Assembly: GCF_012848855.1 (NCBI RefSeq)
Contig: NZ_CP051630.1
Location: 3,079,501 to 3,143,500, forward strand
Source of the DNA: Pyruvatibacter mobilis
GTDB taxonomy: Bacteria; Pseudomonadota; Alphaproteobacteria; CGMCC-115125
Length of the DNA stretch: 64,000 nt
Direction: 5' to 3'
Positions 44,206 to 53,009 of the stretch are shown here, in pieces. The notes under the pieces were generated by a model. That model worked only from the letters and a program-made list of their open reading frames with translations, searched no databases and was not told the origin of the DNA. The first letter of the stretch is position 1; each line of letters starts with the position of its first letter. The position numbers and the translations under genes were made by a program.

Positions 44206-44964
44206 ATGGCTAGATCCATTCAGCGGTTTGCTAATCCGGCGCAGTTCATGGCGCTGTCGGGCGCGGTCCTTCCCTGGGCCAGCGCGGCGGCGGCGCTGAC
44301 GCTGGGCGTGGGGCTCTATTTCGCGCTCCTCGCCTCACCGCCGGATTACCAGCAGAGCGAGACCGTGCGCATGATGTATGTGCATGTGCCGTCGGCGTGG
44401 CTGGCTTCAGCGGGCTATGCGTCCATGGCGCTGGCCTGCGCCATCGGGCTCATCTGGCGGCATCCGCTGGCCTTTGCCTCGGCCAAGGCCATGGCCCCGC
44501 TTGGGGCGGCCTTCACCTTCCTGGCACTGGTCACCGGTGCCCTGTGGGGCAAGCCCATGTGGGGGGCGTACTGGGTGTGGGACGCGCGGCTCACCAGCGT
44601 GCTCGTCCTGTTCTTCATCTATCTCGGCTATATGGCGCTGTGGGAAGTGATCGAGGATTTCTCCCGTGCCGCCAAGGCGACGTCAGTGTTCTGTCTCGCA
44701 GGCGCGGTCAATCTGCCGGTGATCCGCTTTTCGGTGGATTGGTGGAACACGCTGCATCAGCCGGCCTCCGTGGCGCGGCTCGACGGCCCGGCGATCCATT
44801 CGTCCATTCTGACGCCACTTCTGATCATGGCCGCAGGCTTCACCCTGCTGTTCCTGGTGCTGGCGCTGGTGCGCACGCGGACGGAAATTCTCCAGCGGCG
44901 GGCGGCGGCCCTCGAGGCAGCGCAGGCCAATCGCGTGATGCAGACCGGCGGGAGCGCGAGCTGA
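44206..44964 (+). CDS. ccmC: Heme transporter protein CcmC
   Basis: A 252-residue, six-helix membrane protein that presents heme to CcmE. The tryptophan-rich periplasmic WGAYWVWDARLTS motif is intact, and the flanking histidines in YVHVPSAW and WWNTLHQPAS are the likely heme ligands. The start at 44206 matches the family; 76 bp separate it from ccmB. Confidence 0.96.
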   Translation: MARSIQRFANPAQFMALSGAVLPWASAAAALTLGVGLYFALLASPPDYQQSETVRMMYVHVPSAWLASAGYASMALACAIGLIWRHPLAFASAKAMAPLGAAFTFLALVTGALWGKPMWGAYWVWDARLTSVLVLFFIYLGYMALWEVIEDFSRAAKATSVFCLAGAVNLPVIRFSVDWWNTLHQPASVARLDGPAIHSSILTPLLIMAAGFTLLFLVLALVRTRTEILQRRAAALEAAQANRVMQTGGSAS

Positions 44965-44968
44965 GGCG

Positions 44969-45154
44969 ATGGCGGACTTCTTTTACATGGATGGCTATGC
45001 GGCCTTCATCTGGCCGGCCTACGGGATCACTGCGCTGGTAACGCTCGGCCTCGTCGTCTGGGCGCTGCGCACCCATAAGGCGGCGCGCGCGCGGGTCGCG
45101 GCCCTTGAGGCGCAAGCGCAGGGTCAGTCACAGCCGGGGAGGGAGACCTCGTGA
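44969..45154 (+). CDS. ccmD: Heme exporter protein CcmD
   Basis: A 61-residue protein with one membrane helix (about 14-35) after an aromatic N-terminus FFYMDGYAAFIWPAYG, and a basic, coiled tail; the standard CcmD form. It stabilises CcmC-CcmE interaction. It starts 4 bp after ccmC and overlaps ccmG by 4 bp. Confidence 0.92.
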   Translation: MADFFYMDGYAAFIWPAYGITALVTLGLVVWALRTHKAARARVAALEAQAQGQSQPGRETS

Positions 45155-45753
45155 GCGGCGACGCTGATGACCGCGAAAAAGCACCCGGTGCCGGCCGCCG
45201 TTACGGTGCCGCCTTGCCGGTTGCGGTGTTCGCGGCATTGGCCGTCCTGCTCTATCTCGCCCTGTTCTGGGGAGACCCCAGCGACATCCCGTCGGCCCTC
45301 AAGGACAAGCCGGTGCCGGAGTTTGCCCTGCCCGCCATTGAGGGGGCGGACAGGCTGCCGGGGCTTCAGACCGCCGATCTCAAGACCGGGGTGCCGACGC
45401 TGGTGAATGTGTGGGGCTCGTGGTGCGCCCCCTGCCGCAAGGAGCACCCGGTGCTCATGCAGCTTGCCGCCCGGGCCGATGTGCGGCTTGTCGGCATCAA
45501 CTACAAGGACGCGCCGGACAATGCGCGCCGCTTCCTCGGCACCCTGGGCAATCCCTTCGAGGCGGTGGGCGCGGACCGCACCGGGCGCACGGCCATCGAC
45601 TGGGGCGTCTATGGCGTGCCCGAGACCTTCATTGTCGATGGGGCCGGCATCATCCGCTACAAGCATGTGGGGCCGATTTCCCCTGCGGATGTCGAAAACG
45701 TGATCCTGCCGGAACTCGAAAAAGCCCGCACGCCTGCGGCGCCTGCGCCTTAG
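45151..45753 (+). CDS. ccmG: Thiol:disulfide interchange protein CcmG (DsbE)
   Basis: A 200-residue membrane-tethered thioredoxin that reduces apocytochrome c cysteines. Anchor helix near 20-39; active site W91-C92-A-P-C95; the acidic and YGVPETFIVD cis-proline region is intact. GTG start overlaps the ccmD stop. CcmE, F and H genes are not in the window. Confidence 0.95.
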   Translation: MSGDADDREKAPGAGRRYGAALPVAVFAALAVLLYLALFWGDPSDIPSALKDKPVPEFALPAIEGADRLPGLQTADLKTGVPTLVNVWGSWCAPCRKEHPVLMQLAARADVRLVGINYKDAPDNARRFLGTLGNPFEAVGADRTGRTAIDWGVYGVPETFIVDGAGIIRYKHVGPISPADVENVILPELEKARTPAAPAP

Positions 45754-45852
45754 GGCCTGATCGCACGCCAAATGCGAGCAATCCGGTTAACAGGCCGGAA
45801 ACCTTCTGCGGCCTAAACCTGTATCACCCGAAAAGTGTTAGAACAGGTCTCG

Positions 45853-46212
45853 ATGGCCCTGCCTATTTCCGCATCGCTGATTTCCGCGCAGGCGCAGGCT
45901 TATGTCTCGCCGAAGAATGCGCGGCCCTATGCCCCGCCGCAGGTCGAGAAACTGGCCGCGCGCGGCAGCAGCAATGCTGTTCAGGTGGAGATTTCCGCCG
46001 AGGCACGGCAGGCGCAGCAGACACGGCAGGATACCCGTCAGGCAGACGAGACCCGTCGGCAGGACGATGCCCGCAAGGCGGATGAGCAGCGCCGGTCGGC
46101 GCGTGACTTTGCCCGCGAGGCCCCGCTGCGTGGCTTCGAGGCGCGGGACGGGCAAGAAAATGCCGGGACCCGCAACACGCGCCCCGGCACCACTCTCGAC
46201 ATTCGTATCTGA
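45853..46212 (+). CDS. Hypothetical protein, Gln/Arg-rich
   Basis: A 119-residue predicted protein (GTG 45835 is an alternative start). The middle (residues 48-95) is rich in Q, R, D and A and probably helical or disordered, with repeated RQDxRxADExRR-like units. No signal peptide or membrane helix is clear, though ALPISASLISAQAQAY at the start is mildly hydrophobic. No domain is recognised. It lies 99 bp after ccmG on the same strand. Coding is moderately likely from its normal codon bias. Confidence 0.55.
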   Translation: MALPISASLISAQAQAYVSPKNARPYAPPQVEKLAARGSSNAVQVEISAEARQAQQTRQDTRQADETRRQDDARKADEQRRSARDFAREAPLRGFEARDGQENAGTRNTRPGTTLDIRI

Positions 46213-46260
46213 CCTCAAGCACGCGCCGATGTGGCACGTGTTTCAGAGGCTCCAGCGCGC

Positions 46261-46923
46261 CTAGCGGCGGCTGGTGCGCTTCTTGGCGGCCGTCTTCTTT
46301 TTCGCTGCGGTCTTCTTCTTGGCAGCGGTCTTCTTGGTGGCTGCCTTTTTCGCCGTGGTCTTCTTGGCGGTGGTCTTCTTAGCTGCGGTCTTCTTTTTGG
46401 CGGTTGTCTTCTTCGCAGCCGTCTTCTTGGCGGCTGCCTTCTTCTTCGTCGCCGTCTTGCGGCCGGTGGCGGCATTCACCGCATCCACTGCGTCATCCGC
46501 CAGGTTGGAGATCACGCCCAGCACTTCAAACAGGGCTTCGCGCTGCTTCGGTGACAGGGCGTCGAGTACCATTTTCTCGGCGCGCACGGCCTGGGGCATG
46601 GTGGCGTTGAGGGCGCGGCGGCCGGCGGCCGTCAGGCTCACCGAGTTGGCGCGGCGGTCGGATGCCGTGCGCTTGCGCTGCAGCAGGCCGCGGGAAATCA
46701 TCCGGCTGATCATGTCGGCCAGGGTGGAGCGGTCGATGCCGGTCTGCTTGACGAGATCCGTCTGGCTCAGGCCCTCATCCCGCTCGACGGTGACGAGCAC
46801 CGCGAACTGACGGGCCGTCAGGCCGCCCGGGCCGACTTCCTTGGTGAAGAGATCCTGCGCGAACTGGGTGGCGCGGCGCAGGAGGTGTCCGGGGGATTGG
46901 TCGAGATCAACTTTCTTAGCCAT
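46261..46923 (-). CDS. MarR family regulator with histone H1-like C-terminal tail
   Basis: A 220-residue protein. Residues 1-150 are a standard MarR winged helix with the HTH LSQTDLVKQTGIDRSTLADMISRMISRGLL and the wing RKRTASDRRANSVSLTAAG. Residues 155-220 are almost only K, A, T: repeats of the KKTAAKK/TTAKK type as in histone H1 and AlgP-like proteins. Such a tail would bind DNA non-specifically. The ATG at 46923 starts MAKKVDLDQSPG. No operon partner; a 0.7-kb gap lies upstream. Confidence 0.9.
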   Translation of the reverse strand: MAKKVDLDQSPGHLLRRATQFAQDLFTKEVGPGGLTARQFAVLVTVERDEGLSQTDLVKQTGIDRSTLADMISRMISRGLLQRKRTASDRRANSVSLTAAGRRALNATMPQAVRAEKMVLDALSPKQREALFEVLGVISNLADDAVDAVNAATGRKTATKKKAAAKKTAAKKTTAKKKTAAKKTTAKKTTAKKAATKKTAAKKKTAAKKKTAAKKRTSRR

Positions 46924-47660
46924 TGATGCCCTCTTGGTGGTTGTCCGGATCGCTCCGGTCGGGTGCCGGTCATTCCCCCCGCCGCTGTCTGCTCCGCCGC
47001 ACTGTGCCATGTGATCTGGCATGGCCCCCCTGCCGGGGCCTCTCCGCCTTCCGGGGTGTTCCCGCTGCGGAGCCGTCTTTGTGCGGCTGGTCTTCGAACG
47101 ACGCGTTGCGGCCAGGGAGTGTACGCATCCTGTCCCTGTGCCGGGCCTCTGGTGAATGTCCGGTCGTGATTGATGGAAACTGTGACTACTCGATACTCTG
47201 TGTACCGGTCCTGGGCGCCGGCTTTGCTCGCCGGTCTTCGCTGCGGTCCCTGGCGGTGTCAGTTCCGTTCAGGACCGGTTGTCCGGGTACGTTGCTTCTT
47301 GAACCTCGTTTGCTGTTGTCCGTCATGCCGGCACTCACGCCTCGCGGCGGGACTGGTCCGTAGCAGTCGCGTCCCGCGGTGTCTGGCCTGGACCGGAGAA
47401 GCTCCGAAGGTCATTCACGAGGGTGGTAACCCTCATTGATTGTCAACATACTAACAGTGCACCAATCAGCACGCGACGCAAGTACGCATTGGCCTTGATG
47501 CGGTCAATTCTGTGCTGGAAATGGTGCCGGTCAGCGTTACGTCAACATCATCGGGCGCGCGGGGTTCCGCGCGGATGGCGGAAACTCCGCATGCGGAGGG
47601 CCGGGTGTGGCTTCAGTGTGACGTTGCCTGCAGAATTAAGACGATGGATGGAAAAAGATC
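46924..47660. other. 737-bp gap without a convincing gene
   Basis: Divergent region between the MarR-H1 gene and a NUDIX gene. Open frames have Cys/Trp/Arg/Ser-rich translations with no homology and look non-coding. A GAGGG-TGGTAA-CCCTC hairpin lies at 47419-47434, next to an AT-richer stretch (47436-47470, with ATTGTCAACATACTAACA) that may hold promoters or a MarR site. Long leader or unannotated RNA possible. Confidence 0.5.
47419..47434. promoter_or_regulatory. Small hairpin beside AT-rich putative promoter stretch
   Basis: GAGGG and CCCTC arms, 6-nt loop. Position only; no known site. Confidence 0.25.
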
Positions 47661-48329
47661 ATGCCGGATTCGGACAAGCAGGCTGACCTTTCAGCGCCGC
47701 CCGCAGATGCTGTCACTGACAATATGTCGGGTGCGGAACGTCACGCGGCGGCGCTGCAGTGCGATGTGGGTGGCGGGCATGCTTTCACCCTGCGTGTGCC
47801 GGAGGGCGACACCCATGCGCGCCATGTGTGTGATGACTGTGGCTATATCCACTATGTGAACCCGAAGATTGTCGTCGGCTCTGTGGTCACCTGGCACGGA
47901 GCGGATGACGGGGAGCCGCGCATTCTCATGTGCCGCCGTGCCATCGAACCACGGCACGGCTTCTGGACGCTGCCTGCAGGCTACATGGAACTCGGTGAAA
48001 CCACAGAGGCTGCGGCCATGCGCGAAGCGCGGGAGGAGGCATGCGCCGATATCCGGATCGATGCGCTGCTGGCGGTCTATTCCATTCCGCGCATCGGGCA
48101 GGTCCAGTTGATGTACAAGGCCACGCTTCTGTCGCCGGATGTAATGGCTGGCGAGGAGAGCCTCGAAGTTGCCCTTGTGCGCAACAATGAGATTCCGTGG
48201 GGCGATCTCGCATTCCCAAGTGTGCGCTGGGCGCTGACACAGCATCGCGAAGTTGCGCAGGCGGGTGCTTTTGTCCCCTTCACCAACCCTGCCGGGGATA
48301 TGGGAAACATGGTTCACGGGGCGGATTGA
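47661..48329 (+). CDS. NUDIX hydrolase with N-terminal zinc-ribbon-like segment
   Basis: A 222-residue protein. The Nudix box G-x5-E-x7-REUxEExxU is complete in GYMELGETTEAAAMREAREE. Before it, HVCDDCGYIHYVNPKIVVG carries a CxxC (C57, C60), as in NUDIX proteins with a zinc ribbon. Likely hydrolyses a nucleoside diphosphate derivative; substrate unknown. The first ~45 residues are not conserved, so a later start is possible. Confidence 0.92.
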   Translation: MPDSDKQADLSAPPADAVTDNMSGAERHAAALQCDVGGGHAFTLRVPEGDTHARHVCDDCGYIHYVNPKIVVGSVVTWHGADDGEPRILMCRRAIEPRHGFWTLPAGYMELGETTEAAAMREAREEACADIRIDALLAVYSIPRIGQVQLMYKATLLSPDVMAGEESLEVALVRNNEIPWGDLAFPSVRWALTQHREVAQAGAFVPFTNPAGDMGNMVHGAD

Positions 48330-48422
48330 CGGATAGCTGCCTTGCGTCAGTCCCGCTTACCGGCACCGGTCCTTGTCGCCCACGCTTCTAGGTGCAGACC
48401 AACACCGGCATGGAGGTGACGC

Positions 48423-49553
48423 ATGGCCCGCAAGCTTGACGCATTCGCGGACGGGTTCCTGAAGCAGGCGCAATGGTGCACGGATCTCGGCTCGCCCTTC
48501 TCAGGCGCCCTGATGACACAGGCAGCGGATGCGCTGCGTCTCGGCACCGATTTCGTCACCACCTACATGCCCTGGTGTCAGGGCGCGACCACGGGCGATG
48601 TCTCGGCGGATGTCGTGCCGCTGCGCTTTCTCGGCTGTGCGCATGCGTTGGCGCTTGGCGGTCAGGCCCCGGCGCTTGCCCGGCACTATCCTTCATGCGG
48701 CGGAGACGGGGTGGCGGACAATCTCTGGCAGACAGCGCTTGAGGCCTTTGCCGCCCACCCGGCATTCACGGCTGATTTCGTAACGCAGCCGCCGCAGACC
48801 AACGAAGTTGGGCGTGCCGGTGCGCTGATGGCCGGGCTGCTTGAGCTGGCGCAGCTCACGCGCCTGCCGGTCAGCCTGTTTGAGATCGGGGCGAGCGCCG
48901 GCCTGTTGCAGGGGCTTGATAGTTTTTACTATCGGTTCGGCGGTGCCTCATGGGGAGATGAAGCCTCTCCCTGCCGCATCGAACCGCAATGGCTGTTCGA
49001 AGCGGTGCCGCCGGTCGCTGCACCGCTCAGCATCATCGGGCGGCGCGCCTGCGACTATGCGCCGATTGATGTTCTGGACCCGGCCAATGCGCTGAAGATC
49101 CGTGCTTACATCTGGGCAGACCAGTCAGAGCGTTTGGCACGGCTTGAGGCCGCCATCGCCATCGCGCAGACGGTCAGGCCGCAGGTGGATGCCGCCTCGG
49201 CGGATGACTGGCTTGCGGACGTTCTGGCGGGACCCGGTACGCCGGGCCAAGTGCGCTGCGTCTTCCATTCGATCATGTGGCAGTACATGCCGCAGGAGGT
49301 GCGTGACCGGGCCTATGGTGCGATCGCCGCTGCAGGCGAACGGGCAAACGCCGACGCGCCTGTCGCGTGGCTCAGGTTCGAGCCGGAAACCAACAACGAG
49401 CCCGTCCAGCTCGTGCTGGCCCTGTGGCGCGGCGGCCCGCCTGAAACACGCCTCCTCGCTGGTGCCCATCCCCACGCCACGCAGATCGGCTGGACCGGCT
49501 GGGATAAGGGGCGCGTGCTGGAGACGCCGGAGCTGGTCCAGCGGTTTTCGTAG
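48423..49553 (+). CDS. DUF2332 family protein
   Basis: A 376-residue protein matching DUF2332, found mainly in alphaproteobacteria and actinobacteria. Typical blocks are NEVGRAGALMAGL, LFEIGASAGL, and the C-terminal VFHSIMWQYMP with LARLRF-like ends. The EIGASAGL loop resembles a SAM-binding motif I, hinting at a methyltransferase-like fold, but this is inference. It has no signal peptide. Not obviously in an operon. Confidence 0.88.
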   Translation: MARKLDAFADGFLKQAQWCTDLGSPFSGALMTQAADALRLGTDFVTTYMPWCQGATTGDVSADVVPLRFLGCAHALALGGQAPALARHYPSCGGDGVADNLWQTALEAFAAHPAFTADFVTQPPQTNEVGRAGALMAGLLELAQLTRLPVSLFEIGASAGLLQGLDSFYYRFGGASWGDEASPCRIEPQWLFEAVPPVAAPLSIIGRRACDYAPIDVLDPANALKIRAYIWADQSERLARLEAAIAIAQTVRPQVDAASADDWLADVLAGPGTPGQVRCVFHSIMWQYMPQEVRDRAYGAIAAAGERANADAPVAWLRFEPETNNEPVQLVLALWRGGPPETRLLAGAHPHATQIGWTGWDKGRVLETPELVQRFS

Positions 49554-49560
49554 GGGCTGC

Positions 49561-49666
49561 GCGTGACGCTTTGGAGTCTGTGGTCAAGCCACGGAATGAT
49601 ATGCCCCTTTTTGTCACCCCGTGGCTTGACCACGGGGTCCAGGGCAGCGAATGCAGACGCTGACTA
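49561..49666. repeat. 106-bp repeat, copy A (left of GIY-YIG gene)
   Basis: A direct repeat of 49965-50070, about 90% identical by eye. It contains two palindromes built on GTGGTCAAGCCAC and GTGGCTTGACCAC. Its right end is the stop codon of the GIY-YIG gene. A 38-bp core (49611-49648) recurs exactly, inverted, at 54012-54049. Confidence 0.9.
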
Positions 49667-49957
49667 TGAAAGCATGTCGTCCCACAGATCGCGCCATCGC
49701 GGATTGTGCTCTTCGATCAGCGCCAGCTTCCACTCCCGCCGCCAGTCCTTCAGCCGCTTCTCGCGCCGGATCGCCTCGCGAACATCAGCAAATGCCTCCA
49801 CATGTACCAGCCGGTGCACGCCGTATTGCCGGGTGAAGCCTTCGACAAGGCCAGTGCGATGCTCATGTGCGCGACGGGCGATGTCATTGGTCACGCCGAT
49901 GTAAAGCGTGCCGTTGCGGCCGCTCGCCATGATGTAGACGTAGTAGGTCTTTTCCAC
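49664..49957 (-). CDS. GIY-YIG nuclease family protein
   Basis: A 97-residue single-domain protein (UPF0213/YhbQ-like). The GIY-YIG module is YYVYIMASGRNGTLYIGVTN (5-24), followed by the catalytic-type arginine in ARRAHEHRTG and the conserved E/N in EEHNP near residue 86. Such small proteins are putative structure-specific or homing-like nucleases; few have been tested. The gene lies exactly between two 106-bp direct repeats, and its stop codon is the end of one of them. Confidence 0.93.
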   Translation of the reverse strand: MEKTYYVYIMASGRNGTLYIGVTNDIARRAHEHRTGLVEGFTRQYGVHRLVHVEAFADVREAIRREKRLKDWRREWKLALIEEHNPRWRDLWDDMLS

Positions 49958-49964
49958 GGCATCA

Positions 49965-50070
49965 GCGTGACGCTCTGGATTCCGTGGTCAAGCCACGGAA
50001 TGACATGCCCCCTTTTGTCACCCCGTGGCTTGACCAGGGGGTACAGGGCAGCGAATGCAGGCGCTGGCTA
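49965..50070. repeat. 106-bp repeat, copy B (right of GIY-YIG gene)
   Basis: Direct partner of 49561-49666. It too ends with the stop codon of a minus-strand gene, here yciB. The two copies differ by scattered substitutions, so the duplication is not recent or is kept divergent. Confidence 0.9.
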
Positions 50071-50691
50071 CAGCGTATCGATCTGACGGTCGGCCTCGGC
50101 TTCCTTCTCGGCCTCGGTCTTGGGGTCGGGCAGGGCGTAGCGCTGCAGGAGGCCGACCTGGGCGATGGCGAAGGCCATGGTAATCGGCACATTGCCGAAC
50201 AGCTTGAAGCTGACCCAGAAATCCGTCGAGAAATTGCGCCAGACAATTTCATTGAGCACGGCGAGGAACACGAAGAAGAACGCCCAGCGCCAGGTGAGCA
50301 GTCGCCAGCCCTCCTGGGTCAGGCGGAATGTGCCGTCGAACACGATCTTCAGCAGTGACTTTCCGAAGAACAGGCCGCCGAACAGGATCGCCGCAAACAG
50401 GCCGTTCACCAGGGTCGGCTTGAGCTTGATGAACAACTCGTCGTTCAGCACCAGGGTCAGCGTGCCGAACACCAGCACGAAGGCCCCGGTTACAAGCGGC
50501 ATGGTGGCGATGTGGCGGGCGAGGATCCATGAGGCGGCCAGGGAAATGGCAATCGCCACCATGAAGGCCGCCGTCGCGGTGAAAATGTCGAAGCGGTTGT
50601 TGGCGATGAAGAACACGGCCAGCGGGCCGATCTCGATCAGCATCCGCACAAGCGGGCTCAGGGGCTCTTTGTGGACGGCGTGATCTGTCAT
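50068..50691 (-). CDS. yciB: Septation protein A / inner membrane protein YciB
   Basis: A 207-residue protein with five predicted membrane helices, matching YciB (IspZ/IspA family), linked to cell envelope and division. Typical are [36 protein letters not shown] and [22 protein letters not shown] charged C-terminal tail ends at the repeat-embedded stop. It follows ftsY by 9 bp in the conserved dapF-mtaB-ftsY-yciB order. Confidence 0.94.
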   Translation of the reverse strand: MTDHAVHKEPLSPLVRMLIEIGPLAVFFIANNRFDIFTATAAFMVAIAISLAASWILARHIATMPLVTGAFVLVFGTLTLVLNDELFIKLKPTLVNGLFAAILFGGLFFGKSLLKIVFDGTFRLTQEGWRLLTWRWAFFFVFLAVLNEIVWRNFSTDFWVSFKLFGNVPITMAFAIAQVGLLQRYALPDPKTEAEKEAEADRQIDTL

Positions 50692-50700
50692 CGGTGCGGG

Positions 50701-51750
50701 TTACTCGCTGCTGGAAGTCGGGGTGGCGGTCTCGTCCAGACCGGCAATGGCATTGGCGAAGTTACGGGCCACGAAGGGTTGCAGATCATCCTCGCCTTCG
50801 CCAACCCCGATTGCGTGAACGGGCAGACCCGCCTTTTTGGCGATGGCAACGAGAATGCCGCCGCGCGCGGTGCCGTCCAGCTTTGTCATGATGAGGCCGG
50901 TCACGCCCACTGCCCTGGTGAAGACGTCCACCTGGTTGACGGCGTTCTGGCCGGTCGTGGCGTCAAGCACAAGAAGAACCGTGTGCGGTGCGGTTTCATC
51001 GCGCTTTTTGATAACGCGCACGACCTTTTCGAGTTCCGACATCAGCTCCGCCTTGTTGTGCAGGCGGCCGGCTGTGTCGATCATCACAACGTCTGCGTTC
51101 GTCTCCTGCGCCCTGGCGATGGCGTCGAAGGCAAGCCCCGCGGAATCCGCGCCGACGTCGCGGGCGACGACGGGCGCGCCGATGCGCTCCCCCCAGATCT
51201 TCAGCTGGTCGATGGCGGCCGCGCGGAAGGTGTCGCCCGCGCCCAGCACCACTGATTTGCCGGCCTGGGTGATGTGCTTCGCGAGCTTGCCGATGGTGGT
51301 GGTCTTGCCGGTGCCGTTGACGCCGACCACCAGAATGACATGCGGCTTGTGGGTGCCGTCTAGCAGGATCGGCTGTTCGACCGGCTCCAGCACCTTCGCC
51401 ACTTCGGACGCCACGATGGAGCGGACTTCTGCCTCGTCTACTTCCTTGTCATAACGCCCGTCGCTGACCGCATCTGTGATCGCGGTTGCCGTCTCGATGC
51501 CGAGATCGGCCTGGATCAGCAGGTCCTCCAGCTCGTCCACTGTCGCCCCGTCCAGCTTGCGCTTGGTGAAGACCGAGGCGATGCCCGTGGTCATCGAGGA
51601 GGTGGAGCGGCTCAGGCCTTCCTTCAGGCGCTTGAACAGGCCCTTCTTCTCGGGCGCCGCGGCGGGTGCCGGTGTGTCGCTGCCGAAATCAATGATGCGG
51701 GCAGGCTTTTTGAGGTCCGGTTCAATATCCGGCGTCGTTTGGTCACTCAT
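50701..51750 (-). CDS. ftsY: Signal recognition particle receptor FtsY
   Basis: A 349-residue SRP GTPase that docks ribosome-SRP complexes at the membrane. The N-terminal ~50 residues are charged; then the helical N domain and G domain with GVNGTGKTTTIGKLA, DTFRAAA, DTAGRLHN and TKLDGTARGG. The A domain is short, as usual in alphaproteobacteria. Its start overlaps the mtaB stop by 4 bp. Confidence 0.97.
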   Translation of the reverse strand: MSDQTTPDIEPDLKKPARIIDFGSDTPAPAAAPEKKGLFKRLKEGLSRSTSSMTTGIASVFTKRKLDGATVDELEDLLIQADLGIETATAITDAVSDGRYDKEVDEAEVRSIVASEVAKVLEPVEQPILLDGTHKPHVILVVGVNGTGKTTTIGKLAKHITQAGKSVVLGAGDTFRAAAIDQLKIWGERIGAPVVARDVGADSAGLAFDAIARAQETNADVVMIDTAGRLHNKAELMSELEKVVRVIKKRDETAPHTVLLVLDATTGQNAVNQVDVFTRAVGVTGLIMTKLDGTARGGILVAIAKKAGLPVHAIGVGEGEDDLQPFVARNFANAIAGLDETATPTSSSE

Positions 51751-53009
51751 GCAGCGGCAGACAGGTTCGGGGTGGCAACAAGGGTGGCGCCGTGACGTGC
51801 GGTCACGTCAGCCCGGCAGATGGTGCCGGGCGCAACGGGCGTGCTGAGGCGCACGGCGGCAAAATCATCCGTGTGCCCCTCATCCGGCTTTTCGGCAAGC
51901 AGGCGCACAGTGGTGCCCACATGGGCGTCGAGCCGGGCTTCCAGCGCTGTGGACGCCCTGGCGCGCAGCTCAGCAGCGCGCGCCTTGATGGTGGCGCCGT
52001 CAACGGGCGGCATCTTGGCGGCAGGCGTCATGGGGCGGGCTGAATAGGGGAACACATGCACATGGCTGAGGCCGCAGGCCTCTATCAGCGATAGATTGGC
52101 TGCGTGCATGTCGTCCGTTTCGGTCGGGAAGCCGGCCATGAGGTCGGCCCCGAAGGCGATCTCCGGGCGCAGGCGGCGGGCTTCCTCGCAGAAGGCGATG
52201 GCGTCGGCCCGCGAATGCCGCCGCTTCATCCGCTTCAGGATCATGTCGTGGCCGTGCTGCAGAGACAGATGCAGATGCGGCATCAGGCGCTCTTCCTCGG
52301 CAATGGCGCGCATCAGGTCCGGGTCGGCCTCGATGGAATCGATCGACGACAGGCGCAGGCGCGGAAGCTCAGGCACCAGCTTGAGAATGCGCTGCACGAG
52401 GTTGCCGAGCGGCGGGGTGCCGGGCAGGTCGCCGCCCCAGGACGTCAGGTCGACACCGGTCAGCACCACTTCCTGCGTGCCGTTCTCGACCAGCTTGCGG
52501 ATCTGGCTGACGACTTCACCGGCAGCAACGGAGCGGGAATTGCCGCGACCGTATGGGATGACGCAGAAGGTGCAGCGATGGTCGCAGCCATTCTGCACCT
52601 CCACGAAGGCTCGCGCGCGGGCCTCGAAGCCGGCGATCAGATGCCCTGCGGTTTCGCGCACGGCCATGATGTCGGCGACGGCGACGCGCGGCGCGTTGCT
52701 GCCCTTGAGGAAGGTTTCGGCCTTGGTCTTTTCCGCGTTGCCGACGATGCGGGAGATCTCCGGCATCTGCGCGAATGTCTCGGGCTCTATCTGTGCCGCG
52801 CAGCCTGTAACGATGATCTCCGCTTCCGGATGATCGCGCCGCGCCTTGCGGATCGCCTGGCGGGCCTGGCGCACCGCTTCGCTGGTCACAGCGCAGGTAT
52901 TGATGATAATGGCGTTGTCCATGCCGCCGGCGCGCGCATGGTCGCGCATCACCTCGCTCTCGTAGGCGTTGAGGCGGCAGCCGAAGGTGATGATCTCCGG
53001 GTCCGCCAT
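51747..53009 (-). CDS. mtaB: tRNA (N6-L-threonylcarbamoyladenosine-C2)-methylthiotransferase MtaB
   Basis: A 420-residue radical SAM methylthiotransferase that adds a methylthio group to t6A37 of tRNAs. The N-terminal cluster cysteines are C11, C39 and C70; the radical SAM triad is C142-x3-C146-x2-C149 in GCDHRCTFC. A TRAM-like domain ends the protein. Start overlaps the dapF stop by one base. Confidence 0.95.
   Translation of the reverse strand: MADPEIITFGCRLNAYESEVMRDHARAGGMDNAIIINTCAVTSEAVRQARQAIRKARRDHPEAEIIVTGCAAQIEPETFAQMPEISRIVGNAEKTKAETFLKGSNAPRVAVADIMAVRETAGHLIAGFEARARAFVEVQNGCDHRCTFCVIPYGRGNSRSVAAGEVVSQIRKLVENGTQEVVLTGVDLTSWGGDLPGTPPLGNLVQRILKLVPELPRLRLSSIDSIEADPDLMRAIAEEERLMPHLHLSLQHGHDMILKRMKRRHSRADAIAFCEEARRLRPEIAFGADLMAGFPTETDDMHAANLSLIEACGLSHVHVFPYSARPMTPAAKMPPVDGATIKARAAELRARASTALEARLDAHVGTTVRLLAEKPDEGHTDDFAAVRLSTPVAPGTICRADVTARHGATLVATPNLSAAA

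Noticed and set aside
46923-47439. Frames of 146 and 89 codons upstream of the MarR-H1 gene
   Set aside because: Cys/Trp/Arg-rich translations, no homology and no ribosome binding site.
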